From positions 496,001 through 560,000 of the forward strand of contig NZ_CP020892.1 of assembly GCF_002163625.1 (NCBI RefSeq): a stretch of 64,000 bases of DNA, given 5' to 3'. The stretch comes from Pseudomonas sp. M30-35 (GTDB lineage: Bacteria; Pseudomonadota; Gammaproteobacteria; Pseudomonadales; Pseudomonadaceae). The position numbers were made by a program, and so were the translations under genes. The notes beneath the pieces were generated by a model. It ran no database searches. It had not been told where the DNA came from and saw nothing but the letters and a program-made list of their open reading frames with translations. Positions 1 through 9,895 of this stretch are shown here, piece by piece; position 1 is the stretch's first letter, and each line of letters opens with the position of its first letter.

Positions 1-1025
1 TCAGGTCTAACCAGTAACTCTTGCAATATGCTGGCTTCACCATTGTCCTTTTTGTCTGATTCAGCTGCGTCTGCTTTATCGTCGTCGCCTGCTTCGCGCT
101 CGTTCTTGGGATCGGCTTCTTTGTTCTTTTTGGCTGAGTCGCTGGCTTCCAGTGTCAGGCCAAGATTGCTCAACACGCTGCCTAGAGACTCGGGCTCAGC
201 CTCAATTACCAGCACATCATCAATCTCAAGTACGCGCCGTGGGTTGGGGGCTGATAAGCGCATTTTGTTGCGCACCATTGCAACAATTTGCGCATCAGCT
301 TCCTCCAGCGACTGCTCGACTTCACGGATGCTTTGGCCAATGGCCTTGCCGCCCTTGACCACGCGCGCTTCGGTGAGATAAGTGCCGGTTTCGAAGCTTG
401 CTGCGTTGCCGACTTGGCGTTTTGGCACCAGTCTCCAGCCAATCAGCAAAATAAAGGCAATACCGATCAGCGCAACAGGAACACCGACCATGCTGAAATC
501 AAACATGGCAAACGGGCCCGCATCGGTTTTGGCGCGAAAGCTGGAGACAATCAAGTTAGGGGGCGTGCCGATCAAGGTGGTCATGCCGCCAAGAATGGTG
601 CCGAAGGCCAGCGGCATCAGAACTCGCCCGGGCGGTAACGATTGTTTGTTGGCAACCTGCAAGGCTATGGGCATCAGCAGCGCCAGTGCGCCGACATTGT
701 TCATAAAAGCCGACAGCACGGCGCCTAAACACGTCAGGGCTGTCATCGTCATCATTGGCCCAGCCTTGCTGGGTATCACTCGCTGCGCCAGCGCATCAAC
801 CGCACCGGTGATCTGCAGGCCATAGCTGAGCACCAACACACAGGCAACAGTGATTACTGCCGGATGGCCGAAGCCAGCAAAGGCGTTCTGGTCGGCTACC
901 AAGCCGCAGATAACACAGGCTAATAAGGCGCCGAGCGCGACGATGTCATGCCGCCAGCGTCCCCAGATAAACAAACCCATGGTTATGGCGAGAATGGCAA
1001 AGATCAATCCTTGGTCTTGAGTCAT
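1..1025 (-). CDS. SLC13-type anion permease with RCK_C domain (3' partial)
   Basis: The reading frame starts at an ATG at 1025 and runs off the left edge, so only about 341 N-terminal residues are visible. The first 200 residues are hydrophobic with multiple membrane segments and contain family-typical stretches such as FMNNVGALALLMP and GTPPNLIVSSF, as in SLC13/DASS sodium-coupled anion carriers and related NhaD-like permeases. Residues about 215-285 look like a TrkA-C (RCK_C) regulatory domain. It is followed by a strongly charged low-complexity linker at about 295-325, rich in Lys, Asp and Glu. A second RCK_C copy probably follows outside the window. The substrate cannot be told from sequence; sulfate, dicarboxylate and Na+/H+ exchange are all possible. 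Confidence 0.75.
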   Translation of the reverse strand, partial: MTQDQGLIFAILAITMGLFIWGRWRHDIVALGALLACVICGLVADQNAFAGFGHPAVITVACVLVLSYGLQITGAVDALAQRVIPSKAGPMMTMTALTCLGAVLSAFMNNVGALALLMPIALQVANKQSLPPGRVLMPLAFGTILGGMTTLIGTPPNLIVSSFRAKTDAGPFAMFDFSMVGVPVALIGIAFILLIGWRLVPKRQVGNAASFETGTYLTEARVVKGGKAIGQSIREVEQSLEEADAQIVAMVRNKMRLSAPNPRRVLEIDDVLVIEAEPESLGSVLSNLGLTLEASDSAKKNKEADPKNEREAGDDDKADAAESDKKDNGEASILQELLVRP

Positions 1026-1144
1026 GTAGCGATCAATCCTGTGTAGGTCGAACAGCAGTCGGCGAGACACTCTTGCTACAAATACTCTATCTACTAAAGC
1101 AGATTGCGCAGTTAAACGGCAGTTCCATGCTGCTTGGATTATTT

Positions 1145-1161
1145 AGGGAATCTCTGAAAAA
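1145..1161. repeat. Possible solitary end of the MITE-like element
   Basis: The sequence agggaatctctgaaaaa closely matches the outer inverted-repeat end of the two elements at 17515-17671 and 58198-58367 (agggatctctgaaaaa), with one extra A. No matching opposite end or internal element sequence was seen nearby. It could be the remnant of a decayed copy or a chance match. Confidence 0.3.
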
Positions 1162-1166
1162 GGCGA

Positions 1167-2351
1167 CTATGCGTATTGCGCTGCCGCATAACCGGACGCC
1201 CATGCCCACTGAAAGTTAAAACCGCCGAGATGTCCGGTGACATCCAGCACTTCACCAATGAAGTAAAGACCAGGCGACTTTAGTGACTCAAGGGTTTTTG
1301 ATGACACCTCACGTGTGTCGATCCCGCCCAAGGTGACTTCTGCCGTGCGATAGCCTTCAGTGCCAGCCGGCACTAATTGCCAGTCTGATAACGCCTCGGC
1401 AATGGTTTTAAGCTCGCTCGGGGTGTACTGCTTCATCGGTTTTGAGACAAACCAGTTGTCGGCAAGCAACCCCGCCATCTTCTTGGTGAAGAGCTCTGCC
1501 AGCAGAGTTTTAAGCTCGCTGTTGGGGCGTTCGCTCTGCTGCGTGGCCAGCCATTGGGGCAAATCAATATGCGGCAACAGGTCGATTGTTATGCGGTCAC
1601 CGGGTTGCCAATATGAGGATATTTGCAAAATCGCCGGGCCGCTCAGCCCACGGTGAGTGAACAGGATATTTTCGCGAAAGCTGGTGCCATTGCAGCTGAC
1701 CAAGCAATCTTCAACCGAAGTCCCAGACAGTTCTGTGCACAGGGTTTTCAGTTGAGGGTCGGTAATGGTGAACGGCACCAGACCTGCACGGGTTGGCAGA
1801 AGCTCATGGCCAAACTGCTTGGCGACCTGATACCCAAAACCAGTGGCACCTAAAGTTGGGATGGAAAGGCCACCAGTGGCGATAACCAACGACTGGCATT
1901 GGACGGTGCCGATAGAGGTTTCGAGGCTGTAGCCTTGTTCCTGCTTGCTGATGGTTTTGACTGAAGTCTCAAGACGCAGATCAACGCCTACCGCTTCGCA
2001 CTCGGACAAAAGCATTTGCAGAATGTCGCTGGACTTGTTGTCGCAAAACAGCTGGCCAAGTTTCTTCTCGTGATAAGGCACGCCATGCTTGGCGACTAAA
2101 CCGATGAAGTCCCACTGGCTGTATCGCGCCAACGCGGATTTGCAGAAGTGTGGGTTGCCGGAAAGAAAGTTGCCCGGCTCGCAATACATATTGGTGAAGT
2201 TGCAGCGCCCGCCACCAGACATAAGGATTTTCTTGCCCGCTTTATTGGCGTGGTCGAGCAGCAGCACGCTGCGGCCACGGCCAGCCGCAGTGAGGGCGCA
2301 CATAAGACCGGCCGCACCGGCACCGATGATGACAACATTTGCAGCGAGCAC
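1167..2351 (-). CDS. YhiN/HI0933-family FAD-dependent oxidoreductase
   Basis: A 394-residue flavoprotein with an N-terminal dinucleotide-binding fold (VVIIGAGAAGLMCA) and the family motifs KKILMSGGGRCNFTN near the N-terminus and GHLGGFNFQWAWASGYAAA at the C-terminus. These define the HI0933/YhiN (BaiN-like) family, whose physiological substrate is poorly known. A frame extends upstream to 2387. I chose the GTG at 2351 because GAGGAA lies at suitable spacing before it and the Rossmann strand then begins at residue 4. It is monocistronic between a permease and a DUF302 gene, with no contextual clue to function. Confidence 0.85.
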   Translation of the reverse strand: MLAANVVIIGAGAAGLMCALTAAGRGRSVLLLDHANKAGKKILMSGGGRCNFTNMYCEPGNFLSGNPHFCKSALARYSQWDFIGLVAKHGVPYHEKKLGQLFCDNKSSDILQMLLSECEAVGVDLRLETSVKTISKQEQGYSLETSIGTVQCQSLVIATGGLSIPTLGATGFGYQVAKQFGHELLPTRAGLVPFTITDPQLKTLCTELSGTSVEDCLVSCNGTSFRENILFTHRGLSGPAILQISSYWQPGDRITIDLLPHIDLPQWLATQQSERPNSELKTLLAELFTKKMAGLLADNWFVSKPMKQYTPSELKTIAEALSDWQLVPAGTEGYRTAEVTLGGIDTREVSSKTLESLKSPGLYFIGEVLDVTGHLGGFNFQWAWASGYAAAQYA

Positions 2352-2420
2352 AGCAACTTCCTCAACCCAGAGACACAGTGCGCGCATATTACCCGAAGGC
2401 GCTATGCGCGTATCACTGGA

Positions 2421-2882
2421 TCACGGTGCTTGAGGCGCGACGGTCTCATCAGCAATGGCCTGCAGAACAGTTTGCAGCTTGGTAATCACCGGGCAGTCGC
2501 TGGCCCCGTGACGGGCGCCGATATAAGCCGGATCGTTATAACCCACCCAGACTTGCTCGGATGCGTCCTGCCAGACCAGTACTTTGAGCGGTAAATCAAT
2601 TGCCGAGGTTTGCGCGCACTCCATCAGCGGTGTGCCGCCTTTGGGGTTACCGAATATCAGTAGCTGGGTTGGGCGTAGGGCCATATCGACTTTGGCTGCG
2701 CCGGCGGCATGATCAACTTTGGCAAAAATAGTCAGCTCACGGGTGGTGACTGCATGCTCGACGCGTTGCATGGTCTTGCTGACGTTGTAGGGACTTTTCA
2801 GCGTAATGAGACCGTCGGCTGCATAGCTCATCGAGCTGATCGTCATGAGGATCAAGGTTGTAAAGAATTTGCGCAAATTCAC
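2421..2882 (-). CDS. Periplasmic DUF302-domain protein
   Basis: A 153-residue protein starting at GTG 2882 with AGGAG upstream. An N-terminal signal peptide (MNLRKFFTTLILMTISSMSYA, cleaved before ADG) predicts export. The rest matches the DUF302 fold: a TMQRVEHAVTTRELTIFAKVD segment, then LIFGNPKGGTPLME and a LPLKVLVWQDASEQVWVGYNDP segment. DUF302 proteins are small alpha/beta proteins of unknown biochemical role. The catalytic function is unknown and no neighbour suggests one. Confidence 0.8.
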   Translation of the reverse strand: MNLRKFFTTLILMTISSMSYAADGLITLKSPYNVSKTMQRVEHAVTTRELTIFAKVDHAAGAAKVDMALRPTQLLIFGNPKGGTPLMECAQTSAIDLPLKVLVWQDASEQVWVGYNDPAYIGARHGASDCPVITKLQTVLQAIADETVAPQAP

Positions 2883-2943
2883 GTGCTACTCCTGCCTTGA
2901 TTGGAGAGTCCATCAAGGCTATAGAGCGAGCAGTGACCGTTTT

Positions 2944-3010
2944 GTTTCAGCGCTCGACGGGCAAGCTGAAACAACGGTTGTTATTGGCGCGCGCCGACGC
3001 GCCAATAACA
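2944..3010 (-). terminator. Nested hairpins downstream of dbpA
   Basis: A 13-bp perfect stem (tgttattggcgcg with cgcgccaataaca, 6-nt loop, 2979-3010) lies 3 bases beyond the dbpA stop. It is followed by a second inverted repeat gtttcagc/gctgaaac (2944-2972). No clear U-tract follows on the minus strand, so this may be a 3' mRNA-stabilising structure or a weak terminator rather than a classical intrinsic one. Confidence 0.45.
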
Positions 3011-3013
3011 GGT

Positions 3014-4393
3014 TCAAAGCGCGCGAATGCGCAGGGTGCGGCCCTTGATTTTGCCGTCGCTAAGGCGCTTGAGTGCCTGTTTGGCAACACTGCGCTCGAC
3101 TGCCACGTAAGCCTGGAAGTCAAAAATAGCGATCTTGCCGACCTGAGTGCCAGGAATACCGGCATCGCCGGTCAGGGCACCGAGAATGTCACCGGGGCGC
3201 AACTTGTCTTTACGCCCGGCGCCAATGCACAGAGTGATCATCGGTGGCTGCAGCGGGTCGCCAGCCATGGGCTTGAGGCTGCTCAGCGGGTGCCAGTTCA
3301 GCGCACCTTGCTGGAGCTTTTCAATTGCTTGGGCACGGTGTGCTTCAGGCGGTGCAACAAGGCTTACGGCAACGCCTTTGGCTCCTGCGCGACCGGTACG
3401 GCCGACGCGGTGAATATGGGTTTCAGAATCACGCGCCAGTTCAACGTTGATCACCATGTCGAGGGCGTCGATATCCAAGCCGCGAGCCGCAACATCGGTT
3501 GCCACTAAAACGCTAAGGCTGCGGTTAGCAAACATCGCCAGCACTTGATCGCGATCACGTTGCTCAAGGTCGCCATTCAGAGCGCCTGCGGATATACCGC
3601 TGGCGGCAAGGTGATCGACCACTTCCTGGCATTGCTGTTTGGTGAAACAGAAGGCCACGGCCGATTCTGGACGAGCGCTGGCCAACACCTTGACCACGGC
3701 GTCCATGCGCTCCTCTGGAGAGATTTCGTAGAAGCGCTGCTCGATTTGCGTGTCATCGTGCATGGCTTCAGCTTTTACCCGCTGCGGGTCACGCATAAAT
3801 GAGGCCGACAATTGTTTGATGGCGCTCGGGTATGTGGCTGAGAACAGCAGTGTCTGGCGGCGATCTGGTGTGTAGCCGATAATCTCGGCGATGCTGTCGT
3901 AGAAGCCCATGTCGAGCATGCGGTCGGCTTCGTCGAGGATCAGCGTATTGAGGCCATCGAGTTTCAATGTGCCCTTGGCCAAGTGCTGTTGAATGCGACC
4001 CGGTGTGCCGACGATGATCTGTGCGCCGTGCTCCAGCGAGCCGATTTGTGGGCCAAACGGCACGCCGCCACACAAAGTCAGCACCTTGATGTTGTCGGCG
4101 CCGCGGGCCAGACGGCGAATCTCTTTGGCCACCTGGTCGGCCAATTCGCGAGTTGGGCACATCACCAGCGCCTGGCAGCCAAAGAAGCGCGGGTTCAGCG
4201 GGTTGAGCAAGCCAATACCGAAAGCGGCGGTTTTACCACTGCCGGTTTTCGCTTGGGCAATCAGGTCCATACCTTTGAGTATCACCGGCAGGCTTTGCGC
4301 TTGAATTGGGGTCATCTGCGCATACCCGAGGGACTCGAGATTCGCCAGCATGGCGGCGGAAAGCGGCAGAGATGAAAAAGCGGTGTTAGTCAC
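3014..4393 (-). CDS. dbpA: ATP-dependent RNA helicase DbpA
   Basis: A 459-residue DEAD-box helicase, the usual length for DbpA. In order it shows the Q motif (PIQAQSLPVIL), Walker A AKTGSGKT near residue 50, PTRELADQ, DEADRMLDMG, SATYP, VATDVAARGLDID and HRVGRTGRAG. The C-terminal 75 residues form the RRM-like domain (GDILGALTGDAGIPGTQVGKI) by which DbpA recognises hairpin 92 of 23S rRNA. The known role is late assembly of the 50S ribosomal subunit. The GTG at 4393 is preferred to the upstream frame opening at 4450 because the protein then begins VTNTAFSSLPL, as in homologues. Confidence 0.93.
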   Translation of the reverse strand: MTNTAFSSLPLSAAMLANLESLGYAQMTPIQAQSLPVILKGMDLIAQAKTGSGKTAAFGIGLLNPLNPRFFGCQALVMCPTRELADQVAKEIRRLARGADNIKVLTLCGGVPFGPQIGSLEHGAQIIVGTPGRIQQHLAKGTLKLDGLNTLILDEADRMLDMGFYDSIAEIIGYTPDRRQTLLFSATYPSAIKQLSASFMRDPQRVKAEAMHDDTQIEQRFYEISPEERMDAVVKVLASARPESAVAFCFTKQQCQEVVDHLAASGISAGALNGDLEQRDRDQVLAMFANRSLSVLVATDVAARGLDIDALDMVINVELARDSETHIHRVGRTGRAGAKGVAVSLVAPPEAHRAQAIEKLQQGALNWHPLSSLKPMAGDPLQPPMITLCIGAGRKDKLRPGDILGALTGDAGIPGTQVGKIAIFDFQAYVAVERSVAKQALKRLSDGKIKGRTLRIRAL

Positions 4394-4558
4394 GGTACAG
4401 ACCTGCAAAAACGAAATGGCGCGCAGTGTAACAGGTGCAGCGTCCCGCACTGTGGTTGGGCCGACCGAAGTGCTTGAAAAGAGTTGACGCTGCCTGAAGG
4501 TTTTCTAGTCTGCGCGCGTCGCCGAATTCTACTGCGGGCTCAACAACGGGAGCTGGTA

Positions 4559-4615
4559 ATGGACGACTTAACCCGGTGGTTGCGGGAGCAGCCGCAGGTG
4601 ATGCTGCTCGATTAG
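4559..4615 (+). pseudogene. Possible 5' stub of a lost gene (18 codons)
   Basis: A GGGAG ribosome-binding site is followed at 4559 by an ATG and only 18 codons (MDDLTRWLREQPQVMLLD, stop). The peptide resembles the very beginning of DedA/PAP2-type membrane proteins, as I recall them. It sits in the gap between the divergent ends of dbpA and the exporter gene, and could be what remains after deletion of such a gene. It may equally be chance. Confidence 0.2.
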
Positions 4616-4632
4616 CTGAATATTGCAGCGAT

Positions 4633-6054
4633 TTAATCCTGCGGATCGTGCGCGGGGTCAGCACGTCTTGGCTGACGCCCCTCGGCTGGGGACAACTGCA
4701 AAAATATCGCGGCTGCGAACATTGAAAGTAACCCGATGCACAAATAAGTGGCTTTGAACGCCCACACAACAGCATCGGGATCGCCTTTGCTCTCTGCGGT
4801 GAACCCGCTCAGCAGGGCCGCTGCCGCAGCAATTCCGATACTCATCGACAGTTGCACCACAACAGAGAGCAAGCCGTTGCCGCTGCTCGCCTCGTCATCA
4901 CGCAAATCGATCAAGGTGACGGTATTCATCGCGGTGAACTGCAATGAGTTGAAGGCACCGATGAGTGACAGTTGAATGATCAGTTGCACCGGTGAGCTAT
5001 TCGCATCAACCAAGGCCATGCTGGCGATCAGCGCACCAAGCAGCAAGGTGTTGCCGGTGAGAATGCGTCGATAACCGAGGCGATCAATCAGCGGTTTGGC
5101 CAGCGGCTTCATAAGCATCGCCGCGAGTGCCAGCGGGATCATGCTCATGCCCGCTTGCGAGGGTGAATATCCCATGGCCAGTTGCAGCAGTAGCGGCGTC
5201 AGAAACGGTAATGAACCACTGCCTAAGCGAGCGAACATATTGCCCAGAATACCCACCGCGAAGGTGCGGGTGTTAAAGAGCTTGGGCGAGAACAGCGCAT
5301 TTTCCGTGCGCCCTGCACGCAACCAATACGCCGCCAGGCAGGCCAGGCCGCCAAGCAACAGCAGCATCACCCGCACATGCGCCATGCCCAGCTCACCCAA
5401 ACCTTCAAGGGCGATGGTGATCAGCACCATAGAGGCGCCAAACAAGATGAAACCAATCGCATCAAAGCGGGTGCGTTTAGGTCCGCGTAAGTCCGGCATC
5501 ACCTTGAATGCTGCCCAGCAACCCAGCGCACCGACCGGCAGGTTGATGAGAAATATCCAGTGCCAGCTGGTGTATTCAACCAGCCAGCCACCCAGTGTCG
5601 GGCCAATTAACGGGCCGAGCAGGCCGGGCAGGGTGATGAAGCTCATAATCCGCACTAGATCGCTACGCGGATACGCGCGCAGCACCACCAAGCGCCCAAC
5701 TGGCATCATTAAAGCGCCGCCCAGGCCCTGAATTACCCGGGCACCGATCAGCATATTGAGTGATTGGGACAGCGCGCAAAGCAATGAGCCGACGCTGAAC
5801 AAGAGAATGGCCCCAAAGAAAATCCGCCGGGTGCCAAAGCGATCGGCAATCCAGCCGGATGCCGGAATCAATAAGGCCACGGTCAGCATGTATGCAATGA
5901 CCACCGACTGCATGCGCAGTGGGTCTTCGGCCAGATCATGAGCCATGCTCGGTAGGGCGGTATTGAGAATGGTGCCGTCCAGCGTTTGCATAAAAAACGC
6001 GATGGCAACAATCCAGGGCAACAGGCGGGCGGTGCGGGGATCAAGCGGCAGCAT
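4633..6054 (-). CDS. MdtD/EmrB-like MFS drug exporter (DHA2 family)
   Basis: A 473-residue, highly hydrophobic major facilitator protein. It has the DHA2 hallmarks: ALPSMAHDL after helix 1, the loop motif ADRFGTRRIF between helices 2 and 3, and the motif C-like stretch LPGLLGPLIGPTLGGWL. The size and N-terminus (LPWIVAIAFFMQTLDGTILN) most resemble E. coli MdtD, a putative inner-membrane drug/proton antiporter. The charged C-terminal tail (RRADPAHDP) is cytoplasmic. No regulator or adaptor gene lies next to it, so the substrate is unknown. Confidence 0.85.
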   Translation of the reverse strand: MLPLDPRTARLLPWIVAIAFFMQTLDGTILNTALPSMAHDLAEDPLRMQSVVIAYMLTVALLIPASGWIADRFGTRRIFFGAILLFSVGSLLCALSQSLNMLIGARVIQGLGGALMMPVGRLVVLRAYPRSDLVRIMSFITLPGLLGPLIGPTLGGWLVEYTSWHWIFLINLPVGALGCWAAFKVMPDLRGPKRTRFDAIGFILFGASMVLITIALEGLGELGMAHVRVMLLLLGGLACLAAYWLRAGRTENALFSPKLFNTRTFAVGILGNMFARLGSGSLPFLTPLLLQLAMGYSPSQAGMSMIPLALAAMLMKPLAKPLIDRLGYRRILTGNTLLLGALIASMALVDANSSPVQLIIQLSLIGAFNSLQFTAMNTVTLIDLRDDEASSGNGLLSVVVQLSMSIGIAAAAALLSGFTAESKGDPDAVVWAFKATYLCIGLLSMFAAAIFLQLSPAEGRQPRRADPAHDPQD

Positions 6055-6186
6055 AGTGAACCTCAGTCACAGCAAACCCCTACAACTGTAATGCAATATT
6101 GTAGCTAATGTTGGCAATGCCTTGTTTTAGACAGTCTGCCTGGAACGGCTGGGCGTTCTCAACCATTTAATGCGAACGCACCCGAC

Positions 6187-6283
6187 GTAGGGCAGACAGC
6201 GCTCTTTTGTCCGCCAGCCACAGCAAAAACCTGCGGCTATTGACCGAGCGCCGGTGGACAAGCTGCGCGTTGTCACACCCTAC
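6187..6283. repeat. REP-like inverted pair downstream of betA
   Basis: The segment 6253-6283 (ggtggacaagctgcgcgttgtcacaccctac) is the reverse complement of the gtagggtgtgacaacgcgaagcttgtccacc repeat seen at 35110 and 57200. A degenerate copy in the opposite orientation (gtagggcagacagcg...ttgtccgcc) lies at 6187-6216. This gives two oppositely oriented REP-like units about 40 bases apart in the intergenic region. Confidence 0.6.
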
Positions 6284-6295
6284 TGTTCGCAGGTC

Positions 6296-7996
6296 TTATC
6301 GCGTAGTCGCCGATGCACGCATGGCAGGCCCGCGAACGGCTGCGCCATTGGCGACATAGTACGGAGCGGTGCTACGTGGCAATGGCGCGCGTCCGCGAAT
6401 TTTATCTGCGATCTTCTCGGCCATCATGATGGTCGGTGCATTGAGGTTGCCGGTGGTGATCAGCGGCATGATCGAGGCATCGACTACGCGCAGACCTTGC
6501 AGGCCATGCACTCGGCCCTGGCCGTCAACCACAGCCATGTCGTCTTCGCCCATCTTGCACGAGCACGAAGGATGGAAGGCGGTCTCGGCATGTTCGCGGA
6601 TAAAGTTATCCAACTGCTCATCGCTGGTGACATCGATGCCCGGGCTGATCTCGCGGCCACGATAAGGATCCAGCGCAACCTGCGCCATGATCTCGCGGGT
6701 GATACGAATACCGTCGCGAAACTCTTGCCAGTCCTGTTCGTGCGCCATGTAGTTGAACAGGATGCTTGGGTGCTGGCGCGGGTCTTTAGACTTGGCGCGC
6801 ACACGGCCGCGGCTCGGTGAACGCATGGAGCCTACATGAGCTTGGAAGCCATGCTCACTGACCGCATTGCTGCCGTTGTAGTTAATTGCCACAGGCAAGA
6901 AGTGATATTGAATATTTGGCCACTCAAACTCTTCTCGCGAGCGAATAAAACCGCCAGCCTCAAACTGGTTGCTGGCACCGACGCCGTTGCCCATGAACAT
7001 CCATTTGGCACCAATTGTCGGCTGGTTCCACCACTTAAGGGCTGGGTAGAGTGACACCGGTTGTTTGCAGCTGTACTGCAAATACATTTCCAAGTGGTCT
7101 TGCAGGTTTTCGCCGACGCCGGGCAGGTCGTGGACCACTGGAATATCCAGCTCCTTGAGTAACGCTGCCGGGCCAACACCTGAACGCTGGAGAATTTGCG
7201 GTGAGGCAATCGCGCCGCTGCAGAGCAACACCTCACGACGGGCGGTGACCTCGACCGGCGTGTCGCTGTTGCCCTGCAAATAAGCCACACCCGTTGCGCG
7301 TTTGCCGCTGAACAAGATGCGATCAGTCAGGGCATGGGTGACTATGCTTAGATTGCTGCGCCCTCGGGCCTGGTCCAGATAACCGCGGGCGGTGCTGGCG
7401 CGCCGGCCTTTTGGGGTTACCGTGCGATCCATCGGCCCGAAGCCTTCCTGCTGAAAGCCATTGAGGTCATCGGTACGTGGATAACCGGCCTGCACACCGG
7501 CTTCGATCATCGCGTGGAATAATGGGTTGTTGCCGGTTTTCGGGGTGCACACGCTCACCGGACCATCGCCGCCATGATAGGCGTTGGCGCCAATGTCGCG
7601 GCTCTCGGCCTTGCGAAAGTACGGCAGGCAGTCGAGATAACTCCAGTCTTCGAGGCCAGTGTTTTTCGCCCAGCCGTCGTAGTCCATGGCGTTGCCGCGG
7701 ATGTAGCACATGCCGTTGATCAGCGATGAGCCGCCCAAACCTTTGCCGCGGCCACACTCCATGCGCCGGTTATTCATGTGCGGCTCTGGGTCGGTTTCGT
7801 ATGCCCAGTTATAGCGCTTGCCTTGTAGCGGGAAGGCCAGCGCAGCAGGCATTTGCGTACGGAAATCAAGGCGATAGTCTGGGCCGCCAGCTTCGAGCAG
7901 CAGCACGCTGACATCGCTGTCTTCAGTCAGGCGGGTGGCCAGGACGTTGCCAGCAGAGCCAGCACCAATGATGATGTAGTCAAATTCTTGATTCAT
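6296..7996 (-). CDS. betA: Choline dehydrogenase
   Basis: A 566-residue GMC-family flavoenzyme that oxidises choline to betaine aldehyde at the membrane. The N-terminal FAD fold reads [15 protein letters not shown]. The GMC signatures [15 protein letters not shown] and [15 protein letters not shown] are present. The C-terminal catalytic region has HPSCSCKMG with the histidine pair and [16 protein letters not shown]. Length is close to family members (about 560). It is the last gene of betI-betB-betA, 133 bases after betB, and is expected to be choline-inducible through BetI. Confidence 0.96.
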   Translation of the reverse strand: MNQEFDYIIIGAGSAGNVLATRLTEDSDVSVLLLEAGGPDYRLDFRTQMPAALAFPLQGKRYNWAYETDPEPHMNNRRMECGRGKGLGGSSLINGMCYIRGNAMDYDGWAKNTGLEDWSYLDCLPYFRKAESRDIGANAYHGGDGPVSVCTPKTGNNPLFHAMIEAGVQAGYPRTDDLNGFQQEGFGPMDRTVTPKGRRASTARGYLDQARGRSNLSIVTHALTDRILFSGKRATGVAYLQGNSDTPVEVTARREVLLCSGAIASPQILQRSGVGPAALLKELDIPVVHDLPGVGENLQDHLEMYLQYSCKQPVSLYPALKWWNQPTIGAKWMFMGNGVGASNQFEAGGFIRSREEFEWPNIQYHFLPVAINYNGSNAVSEHGFQAHVGSMRSPSRGRVRAKSKDPRQHPSILFNYMAHEQDWQEFRDGIRITREIMAQVALDPYRGREISPGIDVTSDEQLDNFIREHAETAFHPSCSCKMGEDDMAVVDGQGRVHGLQGLRVVDASIMPLITTGNLNAPTIMMAEKIADKIRGRAPLPRSTAPYYVANGAAVRGPAMRASATTR

Positions 7997-8129
7997 GATC
8001 TGTACCTGCGTTGCGGCGGTTGCATGACGTTCTCGGTCGTTGCTTTCAGCATCTGTCTAAACGGCAGTAGCAGGGCCTTAAAGCGCTGACGAGTGTGGGT
8101 CATGCGCTGGTTGGCCACAGCGTTTGCGG

Positions 8130-9602
8130 TTAGAACACCGAGGCGTAATCGCCTAATTCAACTTGAACCGACTTGATGCGCGTGTAGTGGGTCAATGTGC
8201 TCAGGCCATTCTCACGGCCTACGCCGGACTGCTTGTAACCGCCAACAGGCATTTCGGCGGCTGATTCGCCCCAGGTATTGATCCAGCAAATACCAGCCTC
8301 CAGCTTGTGGATAACCCGGTGAGCACGGTTCAGGTCGCGGGTGACGATGCCAGCGGCCAAGCCGTAGTCGGTATCGTTGGCACGGCGCACCACTTCATCT
8401 TCAGTGTCGTAAACCAGAATGCTCATGACCGGGCCGAAAATTTCTTCGCGGGCGATGGTCATGTCATCCGTGCAATCGGTGAAGACTGTTGGCGCCACGT
8501 AAGTGCCTTTGGCGAACTCACCGTCGGTGACCTGTGCGCCGCCACAGAGCAAACGAGCTCCTTGGGTTTTACCGGTTTCGATATAGCGCAGCACGTTTTG
8601 CATGTGCCCTTGGCTGACTAGCGGACCAAAGTTGGTGTTTTCGTCTTGCGGGTCGCCCATGCGAATACGTTTCACGCGCTCGACAATCTTGCTCTCAAAG
8701 CGTGACTGCAGCATGCGCGGGATAAACACCCGAGTGCCGTTGGTGCAGACCTGACCCGAGCTATAGAAGTTGGCCATCATCGCGATGTCTGCTGCGCGGT
8801 CGAGATCAGCATCTTCAAAGATGATCAGCGGAGACTTGCCGCCCAGTTCCATGGTCACATCTTTCAGCGTTGAACTAGAGGCGCTGGCCATGACCTTCTT
8901 GCCGGTGGTAGTGCCGCCGGTGAATGAGATTTTGGCGATACCCGGGTGCTCAGTCAGCATCTGCCCAACCGTGCTACCGCTACCGGTGAGTACGTTGAAG
9001 ACACCGTCTGGAACGCCAGCTTCGGTGTAGATCTCAGCCAGTTTTACCGCGCTCAGCGAAGTGACTTCACTGGGCTTGAAGATCATCGCGTTACCGGCAG
9101 CCAATGCGGGTGCGGATTTCCACATGGCGATCTGGATCGGATAGTTCCATGCGCCAATGCCCGCGACTACGCCCAGTGGCTCGCGGCGGGTGTAAACGAA
9201 TGAGCTGTCGCGCAGCGGGATTTGCTCACCTTCAATCGCTGGGATCAAACCGGCGTAGTACTCAAGCACATCGGCGCCGGTGACGATATCGACAAAGCGG
9301 GTCTCGGAAAGGGGTTTACCAGTGTCGAGGGTTTCCAGCGCGGCCAGTTCATCGTTGCGCTCGCGCAGAATATCGACTGCGCGGCGCAGAATTCTTGAGC
9401 GTTGCATGGCCGTCATGGCTGCCCAGATTTTTTGCCCTTGGTGGGCGCTGGCAACGGCGTTATCCACATCCTGCTGATTGGCTTGCTGAATATTGGCGAG
9501 GACTTCACCGGTGGCGGGGTTGATGCTTTCGAATGTTGAAGCGCTGCTGGAGTCGACGTAGCGACCACCAATATAGAGTTTCTGGTCTTCGAATCGAGCC
9601 AT
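8130..9602 (-). CDS. betB: Betaine aldehyde dehydrogenase
   Basis: A 490-residue NAD(P)-dependent aldehyde dehydrogenase making glycine betaine from betaine aldehyde. The catalytic cysteine lies in [13 protein letters not shown] (about residue 286) and the general-base glutamate in [11 protein letters not shown] (about 252). The cofactor motif [11 protein letters not shown] and the C-terminal [10 protein letters not shown] are typical of BetB. The frame is open to 9725, but the ATG at 9602, preceded by AGAGGA, gives exactly the family length and the standard N-terminus [13 protein letters not shown]. It lies between betI and betA, with a BetI-type operator in its upstream gap. Confidence 0.97.
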   Translation of the reverse strand: MARFEDQKLYIGGRYVDSSSASTFESINPATGEVLANIQQANQQDVDNAVASAHQGQKIWAAMTAMQRSRILRRAVDILRERNDELAALETLDTGKPLSETRFVDIVTGADVLEYYAGLIPAIEGEQIPLRDSSFVYTRREPLGVVAGIGAWNYPIQIAMWKSAPALAAGNAMIFKPSEVTSLSAVKLAEIYTEAGVPDGVFNVLTGSGSTVGQMLTEHPGIAKISFTGGTTTGKKVMASASSSTLKDVTMELGGKSPLIIFEDADLDRAADIAMMANFYSSGQVCTNGTRVFIPRMLQSRFESKIVERVKRIRMGDPQDENTNFGPLVSQGHMQNVLRYIETGKTQGARLLCGGAQVTDGEFAKGTYVAPTVFTDCTDDMTIAREEIFGPVMSILVYDTEDEVVRRANDTDYGLAAGIVTRDLNRAHRVIHKLEAGICWINTWGESAAEMPVGGYKQSGVGRENGLSTLTHYTRIKSVQVELGDYASVF

Positions 9603-9740
9603 GGGAAATCCTCTCTCGGTTGTTCTGTGCAAGGCAGACAAATGACTTAAAGCGCCTTTGTCGAATAGGTCGGCGGTGGGCAGCGCGCAGTTCAACTGCA
9701 GGATGACGGCCGGAAATGATGCCATTAGGCTACGTTATTT

Positions 9741-9762
9741 TTATTGAACGATCAATCAATAA
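9741..9762. promoter_or_regulatory. BetI-type operator upstream of betB
   Basis: The imperfect palindrome ttattgaacgatcaatcaataa has outer arms TTATTG/CAATAA and an inner TTGA/TCAA. It closely resembles the site upstream of betI at 10536-10555. TetR-type BetI proteins bind such ATTGA/TCAAT palindromes in bet promoters. Its position 139 bases before the betB start suggests a second, BetI-controlled promoter inside the cluster. Confidence 0.65.
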
Positions 9763-9895
9763 AAAACTCAATGGCGACCGAAAGCGCTCTGTTAGCGACA
9801 GGATTTACGCGGTCTTGAGGTTGTTTAGCGCTTGGTCAGAGGTGCCGACAGCGGGGCAATTTGTAGCGTGTTTTCGTTGTTGTGTGGTGCCGCGG

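Noticed and set aside
5096..5731. 211-codon plus-strand frame opposite the MFS exporter gene
   Set aside because: Antisense shadow of a clear membrane transporter; Ser/Arg/Pro-rich with no domain.
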